Positions 57,376 to 64,000 of a stretch of 64,000 nt of DNA are shown piece by piece; positions within the stretch are counted from its first letter, which is position 1, and every line of letters starts with the position of its first letter. The position numbers and the translations under genes are program-made. The notes under the pieces are model-generated. The model did not search any database. It was not told where the DNA came from and worked only from the letters and a program-made list of their open reading frames with translations. The stretch lies in the NCBI GenBank assembly GCA_030146365.1, contig JASLBU010000187.1, positions 1-64,000 on the forward strand, read 5' to 3'. This DNA comes from Candidatus Limnocylindria bacterium (lineage in GTDB: Bacteria > Chloroflexota > Limnocylindria > QHBO01).

Positions 57376-57786
57376 ATGGAGACCCGCTCGCTGACCGTCG
57401 ACACCGGCCGATCACCCGGCCTCGTCGACCTGACTGGCGACTGCGCCGGCTTCCTGGCCGACGTCGGAGCGGCCGACGGGCTGCTCAGCGTCTTCGTGCC
57501 GCACGCGACGGCCGGCGTGGTCATCGTCGAGCTCGGCGCCGGCTCGGACCAGGACCTCCTCGACGCGCTGGATCGGCTCCTGCCGCGGGACGACCGGTGG
57601 CGCCACCGCCATGGGTCGCCGGGCCACGGCGCGGATCACGTGCTGCCGCTGCTGGTCGCCCCCTCGTTGACGATCCCGGTCATCGACGGCCGCATGGGCC
57701 TCGGCACCTGGCAGTCGATCGCCCTGCTCGACCCGAACCGGGACAACCCGCGGCGGACGGTCAGCCTGTCGTTTCTCCCCGGCTGA
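57376..57786 (+). CDS. YjbQ/UPF0047 family protein
   Basis: A 136-residue protein of the YjbQ family. Landmarks are the VPHATAGV motif, the [19 protein letters not shown]is cluster, and the C-terminal [13 protein letters not shown]. Members have weak thiamine-phosphate synthase activity in vitro; the physiological role is unclear. The His cluster probably forms a metal site. Its last 26 bases overlap the end of the convergent YyaL-like gene. Confidence 0.9.
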   Translation: METRSLTVDTGRSPGLVDLTGDCAGFLADVGAADGLLSVFVPHATAGVVIVELGAGSDQDLLDALDRLLPRDDRWRHRHGSPGHGADHVLPLLVAPSLTIPVIDGRMGLGTWQSIALLDPNRDNPRRTVSLSFLPG

Positions 57787-59833
57787 CGCCCGTTGCCGGC
57801 TCGGCGAGCGTGGCCACCTCGGTCATGAGCGCGGCGGGGTCGTCGGTCGGGGCATCGCAGCGGTATCCGCGGCACGCGTACGCCGTCGGCCGACCGTCGC
57901 GTGGCCCCTTCCCCGCATGGAGCGGCCAGCCGGCCTGCGGCGCCGACGGCTGCACGGCAGTGAGCACCAGATCGGGCGCGTACGGCGCAGCGGCAGCTCG
58001 GCGAAGCGCGAGCGCCGCGGGGTCGGCAGCGTCGTGGCTGGCCACCACCACATCCACCTGCTCTGCCAGCTGCCGATCGGCCGCCGCCAGCATCCGGCCG
58101 AACGCGCTGGGCTGACGATCGAGCGCGCTGGCGACGGCACGGAGGATCGAGGCGCCCCGGCGAGCGTAGTCCTCCTCACCCGTGAGCAGCGCGAGGCGCA
58201 GCAGGACATCGGCGCCCAGGCTGTTCGAGGAGGGCGTGGCGTTGTCCACCAGCCCGCGCGGCACGGCGACCGACCTCCCGTGCTCCGCGGAGGTGTCGAC
58301 GAACGTGCCTGCGGCGGCATCCCAGAAGCGCTCGAGTGCCCGATCGACGAGCCGTCGAGCGGTCATCAGGGGACCCGGCGTGCCGAGCGCACCGTGCGCG
58401 ACGAGGAGACCGTCAGCAACCGCCAGGTGGTCCTCGGCGAAGCCGGGTGTGTGGGAGCGCCCGGCCCGGGTCGTCCGCCAGATGCCCTCCCCGTCCCGGA
58501 CGAGGTGGTTGTCGAAGAATCCGACCAGGTCGCGCGTCGCGTCGAGGTACGCGTCGTCTCCCAGAACGAGCGCCGCGTGCGCGAGGGCCCGGAGTGCCAA
58601 GCCGTTCCACGCCGCCAGCTGCTTGTCGTCCCTCGCCGGGCGAACGCGCGCTGCGCGGGCCGTGAGCAGCGCGTGCCGGGCTCGCCGCTCCAGGTCCGGG
58701 TCGATGGAAGGGCCGGCGCGGTGGAGGACGTTGCTCCCCTCCCAGTTGCCGCCCGGTGAGACACCCCAGAAGCCGGCCACCCGCTCGCGCTCGCCGGCGT
58801 CCAGGCCGGCGTCGCTCAGGACGGCGTCGAACTCGCCGAAGGGCCAGGCGTAGAAGAGGCCCTCCACGCCCTCCGAGTCGGCGTCCAACGCGGAGGCGAA
58901 CCCGCCGTCCTCCGTCCGCAGCTCGGCCAGCATGAAGTCGAGCGTCGAGCGTGCCACCTGCGCATATCGCTCGTCGGCAGTCGCCCGGTAGCCCTCCAGG
59001 TACGCATGGGCAAGCAGCGCGTTGTCGTACAGCATCTTCTCGAAGTGCGGCACGAGCCAGTGGGCATCCGTGCTGTAGCGGGCGAAACCGCCGCCGATCT
59101 GGTCGTGGATCCCGCCGTCCGCCATCGCGTCCAGCGTCGTCGTGACCATGCGGAGGGTTGCCGGGTCACCCGAACGGCGCCACGAACGCAGGAGGAACTC
59201 CAGCGTCATCGGCGCAGGGAACTTCGGCGCGCCGCCGAACCCACCGTGGACCGCGTCGAACGACGCGCCGATCCGCGCCGCCGCCGTCTCGAGCTGCCGA
59301 CGCTGCGGGTCACGGTCGCCGGCCGGAACCGCCAGCTGGGCCTCGAGGTGCCCTGCCAGCATCGCGGCCTGCTGGTCCACTTCCGGGCGGCGAGTTCGGT
59401 AGGCATCGGCGACGGAGGACAGGACACGCGGGAAGCCGGCCATCCCATGGCGATCCTCGGGCGGGAAGTAGGTGCCGCCGAAAAAGGGACGGAGGTCCGG
59501 GGTGAGGAAGACGCTCATCGGCCAGCCCCCGGAGCCCGTCATCGCCTGCACGGAGGCCATGTACACGTCGTCGAGATCGGGCCGCTCTTCGCGATCCACC
59601 TTGATGGAGACGAAGTGCTCGTTCATCAGCCGGGCGATCTCGGGGTTCTCGAAGCTCTCCCGCTCCATGACATGGCACCAATGGCACGCCGCGTAGCCGA
59701 TGGACAGGAAGATCGGACGGTCCTCGCGGCTGGCACGATCGAGGGCCTCGGGGCCCCACGGGTACCAGTCGACCGGGTTGTGAGCGTGCTGCAGCAGGTA
59801 CGGGCTCGTCTCGTCGGCCAGGCGGTTCGGCAT
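57761..59833 (-). CDS. thioredoxin-domain protein, YyaL/SSP411 type
   Basis: A 690-residue protein. The N-terminal DUF255 thioredoxin-like domain contains the family signature [26 protein letters not shown] and [16 protein letters not shown] segment ([12 protein letters not shown]). The long C-terminal part is an (alpha/alpha)6 toroid resembling cellobiose epimerase/GH76-like folds. Its biochemical role is unknown. The ATG lies four bases after the stop of the ABC exporter gene (TAA-GGGC-ATG), so the two are coupled. It is full length for the family. Confidence 0.92.
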   Translation of the reverse strand: MPNRLADETSPYLLQHAHNPVDWYPWGPEALDRASREDRPIFLSIGYAACHWCHVMERESFENPEIARLMNEHFVSIKVDREERPDLDDVYMASVQAMTGSGGWPMSVFLTPDLRPFFGGTYFPPEDRHGMAGFPRVLSSVADAYRTRRPEVDQQAAMLAGHLEAQLAVPAGDRDPQRRQLETAAARIGASFDAVHGGFGGAPKFPAPMTLEFLLRSWRRSGDPATLRMVTTTLDAMADGGIHDQIGGGFARYSTDAHWLVPHFEKMLYDNALLAHAYLEGYRATADERYAQVARSTLDFMLAELRTEDGGFASALDADSEGVEGLFYAWPFGEFDAVLSDAGLDAGERERVAGFWGVSPGGNWEGSNVLHRAGPSIDPDLERRARHALLTARAARVRPARDDKQLAAWNGLALRALAHAALVLGDDAYLDATRDLVGFFDNHLVRDGEGIWRTTRAGRSHTPGFAEDHLAVADGLLVAHGALGTPGPLMTARRLVDRALERFWDAAAGTFVDTSAEHGRSVAVPRGLVDNATPSSNSLGADVLLRLALLTGEEDYARRGASILRAVASALDRQPSAFGRMLAAADRQLAEQVDVVVASHDAADPAALALRRAAAAPYAPDLVLTAVQPSAPQAGWPLHAGKGPRDGRPTAYACRGYRCDAPTDDPAALMTEVATLAEPATGVSRGETTG

Positions 59834-59837
59834 GCCC

Positions 59838-61778
59838 TTACCCTCGCACGGAGGATGCCGCGCCTCCCGATGCCACGCCGAACTGTTCGGTCGAGAGCCG
59901 GGCGTACAGGCCGCCCTGCCTGAGAAGCTCGGCGTGGGTTCCGCGCTCGACGATGCGCCCGCCCTGCACCACCAGGATCTGGTCGGCGCGCAGGATCGTC
60001 GACAGCCGGTGGGCGATCGCGATCGTCGTGCGTCCCTCCATCAGGCGCTGGAGCGCGGCCTGGATGAGCCGCTCGCTGACCGTGTCGAGCGCAGACGTCG
60101 CCTCGTCGAGGATGAGGATGCGCGGATCCTTCAGCAGCACCCGCGCGATCGCGACGCGTTGCTTCTCGCCCCCGGAGAGCTTGTAGCCGCGCTCGCCGAC
60201 CACCGTGTCGTACGCATCGGGCAGCTCCATGATCCGGTCGTGGATCGCCGCCGCGCGTGCCGCATCCTCGATCTGCTCCATGGTGGCGTCCGGCCGTGCG
60301 TATCGCAGGTTGGTGAGCACGGTGTCGTGGAACAGATACGTCTCCTGTGTGACGAAGCCGATGACCCGCCCCAGGGACTGGAGTCCGATCCCGCGGACAT
60401 CGATGCCGTCGATGCTGACCGACCCCGCATCCACGTCGTAGAGCCGGGGGATGAGATACGTCGACGTCGTCTTGCCGCTGCCGGACGGCCCGACGAGCGC
60501 GACCAGCTCCCCGGGCCGCGCCGTGAAGTGGATGTCGGTGAGGGCGAAGGGCCGGACGGCGGTCGGGACGGCACGGCCGTCGGCCTCGGCGGCGGCGGTC
60601 TCGCCGGCCGCCTCCACCTGCGCCGGCGCGACCGGATAGCGGAACGACACGTGGTCGAAGCGGACCTCGCCCCGAATCTGCGCCGGCATGAGCTGCACCG
60701 CCTCCGGGGCGTCAGTGATCTCGTGGTCCATCTCGAGGTACTCGAAGATCCGGTCGAACAGCGCGAGCGCGCCCTGGATCTCGACCTGCACGTTGAGCAG
60801 CTGGCCGAGCGGGAAGAAGAGGCGACTCTGGAGCGTGGTGAAGGCGACGATGGTGCCGACCGTCACGTCGGACTCGCCCTCGATGATGAACGTGCCGGCC
60901 AGCAGGTAGACGAAGGCCGGCATGATGCTGAAGAACGTGCCGATCAGCGCGAAGAACCATCGGCCGATCATCTGGCCGCGCACCTGGAGGTCCCCCAGGC
61001 GCTGCGACTCGACGCGGAAACGCTCGATGCTCGCCTCCTGCTGCCCGAACGTCTTGCTCAGGAGGATGCCCGACACGCTGAGCGACTCCTCGGTGATGGC
61101 ACTCATCTCGGCCATCGAGCGCTGGGTCAGGGTGCTGACCTGCCGCCGCACTTTGCCGACCCGGTACGTGATGTAAGCGAAGACCGGCAGCAGGCCGAGG
61201 CTGAGGAGCGTGAGCCGCCAGTCCAGGATCCACATCGCGACGACGGTCGTGGCCACCGTCGCGAAGTTGGAGAGCAGGGAGGCGGCAGTGTCGGTGACGA
61301 CCGACTGCACGCCGCCCACGTCGTTGCTGATGCGGCTCTGGATCTCGCCGGTGCGCGTCTCGGTGAAGAAACGCAGCGGCATCCACTGGAGATGCCGGTA
61401 GAGCGCCAGCCGAAGGTCGTTCATCACCTGCTGGCCGACGACGTTGGACAGGTACGCCTGCCAGACGCCGATGGCGCTCGTCACGATCGGCAGCACGATC
61501 ATGAGCCCCGCCTGCAGGTACAGGAGGCCGCGGTCCCGCTCCCCGAGCAGGTTGTCGATGATCAGCTTGAGCAGGATCGGGTTGACGACGCCGATGCTGA
61601 CGGTCACGAGGATGAGCAGCGCGATCCATGCGAGGCGCAGCCGGTATGGCCGGAAGAAGCCCGCGATCAGCCCGAGGGTGCGCCGCTCGCTGCCGGGCCG
61701 CCTGGTGAGATCCGGCTCCGCCCCGCCGAAGGCCCCGGCCCAGCCGCCACCACCCCCGCCCCCACCGCGCCGCCTCAC
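59838..61778 (-). CDS. ABC exporter, fused membrane and ATPase domains
   Basis: A 646-residue half-transporter that dimerises. A Gly-rich N-terminus (nine Gly in eleven residues) precedes six helices (about 40-320), then an ATPase with [24 protein letters not shown], signature [20 protein letters not shown] and switch His in IAHRLSTI. This is the MsbA/lipid-or-drug exporter type. A 30-residue Ala/Glu-rich insert lies between strand one of the ATPase and Walker A. The GTG start overlaps the PIG-L stop (GTGA). Substrate unknown. Confidence 0.93.
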   Translation of the reverse strand: MRRRGGGGGGGGWAGAFGGAEPDLTRRPGSERRTLGLIAGFFRPYRLRLAWIALLILVTVSIGVVNPILLKLIIDNLLGERDRGLLYLQAGLMIVLPIVTSAIGVWQAYLSNVVGQQVMNDLRLALYRHLQWMPLRFFTETRTGEIQSRISNDVGGVQSVVTDTAASLLSNFATVATTVVAMWILDWRLTLLSLGLLPVFAYITYRVGKVRRQVSTLTQRSMAEMSAITEESLSVSGILLSKTFGQQEASIERFRVESQRLGDLQVRGQMIGRWFFALIGTFFSIMPAFVYLLAGTFIIEGESDVTVGTIVAFTTLQSRLFFPLGQLLNVQVEIQGALALFDRIFEYLEMDHEITDAPEAVQLMPAQIRGEVRFDHVSFRYPVAPAQVEAAGETAAAEADGRAVPTAVRPFALTDIHFTARPGELVALVGPSGSGKTTSTYLIPRLYDVDAGSVSIDGIDVRGIGLQSLGRVIGFVTQETYLFHDTVLTNLRYARPDATMEQIEDAARAAAIHDRIMELPDAYDTVVGERGYKLSGGEKQRVAIARVLLKDPRILILDEATSALDTVSERLIQAALQRLMEGRTTIAIAHRLSTILRADQILVVQGGRIVERGTHAELLRQGGLYARLSTEQFGVASGGAASSVRG

Positions 61779-62503
61779 TCGAGGATGATCGAGAGGAACG
61801 CCTGTGCCATGCCGATTCCCTGCGGCTCGCCCACGATCCGGGCCCGCTCCCGCATGCGCTCCTCGACCCTGGGTGGGTCCACCTGGCTCTCGTGCGCGAG
61901 GATCGAGCGCAGCCCGAGGTCGAACGTCTCGGCAACGTCGATCCAGAGGTTCGGCTCCTCGACTCCCATGAGCAGGACCTGCCGCACCTTCCAGGGCTCG
62001 AGATGCTCATCGGTCCACAGCTCGGGGAAGTTAAGGTGGTCGCGGGCCGCGGGGTAGACGGCAGCCAGCGTCGCCTCACCGGTCGCCAGGTGATCGGGAT
62101 GCCCCACGAACGGGTTGTGGTCGAGCCGCCGCTGCGGGTTCTGCGTGATCACGAGGTCCGGCCGGAACCGGCGCAGTTGCCGAACGATGTCTCGCCGGAG
62201 GTCCAGGCTCGGCGTGAGGTAGCCGTCCGGGTAGCCGAGGTGGACGATCTCGTTCACGCCCAGGATGTCGGCAGCGGCGCGCTGCTCGGCGACCCGCGTG
62301 GAGGTCAGCTGCTCGGGCGTGATCTCGAAGTCCTCGGTGCCCTTGCTGCCATCCGTCGTGACGACGTAGTCGACCCGGACGCCCCGCGACGTCAGGTGCG
62401 CAATCGTCGGTCCGGCGCCGAACTCGCCGTCGTCGGGGTGGCTGATCACCACCAGCGCACGCTCGAGGGGCGTGATCAGCTCATCGGGCTCGAGGGGGCT
62501 CAC
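61775..62503 (-). CDS. PIG-L family deacetylase (LmbE-like)
   Basis: A 242-residue zinc hydrolase with the canonical SHPDDGEFGAG motif, TTDGSKGTED, and the GHPDHLATGEA region. In contrast to the copy at 54009-54866 the HPDD motif is intact. Family members deacetylate GlcNAc-type compounds, including thiol-cofactor and lipid precursors. It heads an operon with the ABC exporter and YyaL-like protein. The GTG start is fixed by TAGCAT six bases upstream. Confidence 0.9.
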   Translation of the reverse strand: MSPLEPDELITPLERALVVISHPDDGEFGAGPTIAHLTSRGVRVDYVVTTDGSKGTEDFEITPEQLTSTRVAEQRAAADILGVNEIVHLGYPDGYLTPSLDLRRDIVRQLRRFRPDLVITQNPQRRLDHNPFVGHPDHLATGEATLAAVYPAARDHLNFPELWTDEHLEPWKVRQVLLMGVEEPNLWIDVAETFDLGLRSILAHESQVDPPRVEERMRERARIVGEPQGIGMAQAFLSIILE

Positions 62504-62509
62504 GCACGC

Positions 62510-62515
62510 ATGCTA
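62510..62515 (-). promoter_or_regulatory. -10 element, leaderless start
   Basis: TAGCAT on the minus strand ends six bases before the GTG at 62503; no ribosome site lies between. Confidence 0.6.
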
Positions 62516-62589
62516 CCGGAGATCCGGCCGCCCCTCGGCTCGGGCTCGAGGCCCCGCGGCGGTCCGGCGGCTGCCGCTGAAGAGTCGAT

Positions 62590-62622
62590 GGGAGTGCCGC
62601 AGGGGGGAACCGCGGCACTCCC
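62590..62622 (-). terminator. 11-bp stem-loop downstream of the methyltransferase-like gene
   Basis: GGGAGTGCCGC (62590-62600) pairs perfectly with GCGGCACTCCC (62612-62622), loop of 11 bases. It lies 48 bases past the end of the gene at 62671-64000, on the strand where a terminator is expected. The following minus-strand bases are only weakly T-rich. The rest of 62516-62670 shows no gene. Confidence 0.65.
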
Positions 62623-62670
62623 GGAGGGCATGGTACGACGGGCTTACCCGGTCGGCAAGCATGCTCTGGA

Positions 62671-64000
62671 TCACTCGCCGAACATCGTGAGCTGTTCACC
62701 GCCCCGCTCGATGAGGGGATCGAGGCCGAGGACCGGCTCCAGCCACTCCATCCGGGCACCGGGCCGGGCAGCGAGCGTATCGAGGTGCTGCCACTTGAGC
62801 ACGTGCCAGTTCTGGCGCTCCATCTCGCTCCTCAGCCACGGCGAGCGGCCGAGCTTGGTGCGCAGCAGCTCCGCCCGTTCAGCCGGGAGGACGAGGAAGC
62901 GCGCCTGCTGCTCCCCCGGCGGAATCTGCCGCCCTCGTCCGAGGATCGTCTCGCCGACCATCGCCGTCCACTCGACCTCGAACAGAAAGGCCAACTTGCC
63001 GCGCACGTACCACATCGCGTCGACGGCGCCGAGCGCGTCCGCCGGAGCACGGACGACCAGCGGCAGGTACACGCGTCGCTCTTCGTCGGTCAGGCGGTCC
63101 GCCAATCTGCGTCCCTCCCACCGCCGGTCATGCTCCCGGGAGGCGACCCAGCTGCGCAGACCGAGCCGATGGCCGTAGTCGACCAGCGTCGCGATCACAC
63201 GAGCGTGCTCCTCCGTCCGCCGGCCGAGGTCGTCCTCCGTGCCGATCGACCCCCGCTCGCCCCCGGACGCGTACGCGTCGAGGCAGGCGCGGACCAGCTC
63301 TTCGTCCGGCGCCTGGAGCCCGGGGAAGAGACGGTAGATGCGGTCGAAAAAGCCCGCCTCGTCGATCCGCCCCGCGGTCGCCAGGATCGACCAGGTCGCC
63401 CACTCGACCCGGTCGGCGAGCGGCCGCTCGGCCAGCTCCGGGGCACGGAGCCACCAATGCGGACGATCGTCCGCGCCGATGCGCACCAGGGTCGGATGAT
63501 CGTCGCGCCACAGCTCCTCGCGCACCAGATCGGCCAGCAGGTGCGGTCCGGCGCCGTCGATGCGGTCCGCCGGCCCATCCTCGCCGGAGCCGCGGGACGC
63601 GGCGAGGCGCCGCAGGAGGCCCGTCCGCCCGAGCTCCGCGGCGATGGCCGCCACCACGCGAGTCAGGCTGGCGGGCTCGCCGCGGTCCCGGAGCAGGGCG
63701 CCGACCGACCGGTCGATGGCGGAGGCCAGCTCGGGGTACGTGAGGTGGCCCGCCTCGGCGCCCAGCCGCAGGGGGCTCGGCCGAACGGCCTGTCGCAGTC
63801 GGTCCTCGCCGGACGGCTTGCGAAGGTGAAGGACGATGCCTTCGCCGTGCTTCTCAGACTCGCGGTGGATGACGTCCACCAGCTCGAGGCCTGCGCCGGC
63901 CCCGGCCAGGGCGGACGAGAGCAGCCGCTCGGGCGACCCGGAGTCGAGCAGCAGCGTGCACCAGCCGCCCGGCTTCAGCGCACCAGCCGCGGATACCAGC
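62671..64000 (-). CDS. DNA-methyltransferase-like protein, C-terminal part
   Basis: The gene runs off the right edge; about 443 codons are visible and the start lies outside. The first residues (AGALKPGGWCTLLLDSG, then HRESEKHGEGIVLHLRKP) look like the last strands of a class I methyltransferase fold, with the typical LKPGG turn. The remaining 380 residues are soluble, mixed helix and strand, with WWLRAP, ATWSILATAGRIDEAGFF and FEVEWTAMVGETIL. I recall similar long C-termini on putative bacterial DNA methylases, but the catalytic motif is not in the window. RNA or other methyltransferases cannot be excluded. Confidence 0.5.
   Translation of the reverse strand, partial: LVSAAGALKPGGWCTLLLDSGSPERLLSSALAGAGAGLELVDVIHRESEKHGEGIVLHLRKPSGEDRLRQAVRPSPLRLGAEAGHLTYPELASAIDRSVGALLRDRGEPASLTRVVAAIAAELGRTGLLRRLAASRGSGEDGPADRIDGAGPHLLADLVREELWRDDHPTLVRIGADDRPHWWLRAPELAERPLADRVEWATWSILATAGRIDEAGFFDRIYRLFPGLQAPDEELVRACLDAYASGGERGSIGTEDDLGRRTEEHARVIATLVDYGHRLGLRSWVASREHDRRWEGRRLADRLTDEERRVYLPLVVRAPADALGAVDAMWYVRGKLAFLFEVEWTAMVGETILGRGRQIPPGEQQARFLVLPAERAELLRTKLGRSPWLRSEMERQNWHVLKWQHLDTLAARPGARMEWLEPVLGLDPLIERGGEQLTMFGE

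Noticed and set aside
59832..62057. 741-codon plus-strand frame opposite the ABC exporter
   Set aside because: Antisense shadow of a conserved transporter; His/Asp/Arg-rich with no motif.
1..64000. CRISPR arrays, insertion sequences, integrases or attachment sites
   Set aside because: No regularly spaced repeats, transposase or recombinase motifs, or terminal inverted repeats were found. tRNA-His has no duplicated 3' end nearby.

Overview
The window is a dense, high-GC bacterial chromosome segment. Adjacent genes on one strand commonly overlap by ATGA or GTGA, GTG starts are frequent, and I see no insertion sequences, prophage or CRISPR array. The gene set is a single-PASTA Ser/Thr kinase, a class A penicillin-binding protein with a poly-Gly tail, CsoR/CopA, GlgC, a CcsA-like protein, a CrcB remnant and many ABC systems. 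It fits a high-GC Chloroflexota lineage best, with Actinomycetota as the alternative. This is inference from gene style, since there is no rRNA or marker tree here.

Layout. 2-1086: end of a nitrate/sulfonate-type ABC importer. 1146-4706: four-gene run of methyltransferase, FAD oxidoreductase, START-fold protein and lone ketosynthase, which looks biosynthetic. 4688-7658 (minus): csoR-copA-YHS copper operon. 7686-11985: signalling island with three stand-alone receivers, a PAS-GAF histidine kinase, a zinc-finger/degenerate-receiver protein and a helical protein. 12024-12248: broken crcB behind a foldable leader. 12323-15539: small membrane and hypothetical proteins, tRNA-His, a phosphoesterase and a ParB-like protein. 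15616-23837: carbohydrate ABC importer, EEP-family hydrolase and GH38 alpha-mannosidase. 24996-28726 (minus): FtsX/MacB-type plus NatAB-type ABC genes. 28841-30563: NUDIX hydrolase and topoisomerase IB.

30560-38615 (minus): a TPR protein; then a glgC, YbjN-like, M1-peptidase-like (catalytic Glu lost) and nicotinate phosphoribosyltransferase operon; then a class A PBP. 38659-43585: prepilin-peptidase-like protein, CsbD, leucyl aminopeptidase, PASTA kinase with a co-transcribed exported helical protein. 43592-51955: purine/nucleoside salvage, with adenosine deaminase, HAD phosphatase, BMP-type nucleoside ABC importer and nucleoside hydrolase. 51952-64000: phosphoesterase, Mrp ATPase, two PIG-L deacetylases, a second ADA-like deaminase, zinc-ribbon protein, CcsA-like protein, YjbQ, YyaL-type thioredoxin-fold protein, an ABC exporter, and the C-terminal part of a DNA-methyltransferase-like protein.

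The most striking non-gene signal is transcriptional. At least 13 unit-heading genes have a TANNNT hexamer ending exactly 6 or 7 bases before the start codon, with no Shine-Dalgarno between. This implies widespread leaderless mRNAs and fixes several start codons. Two unrelated importer operons also carry a long perfect stem-loop immediately after the substrate-binding-protein gene.
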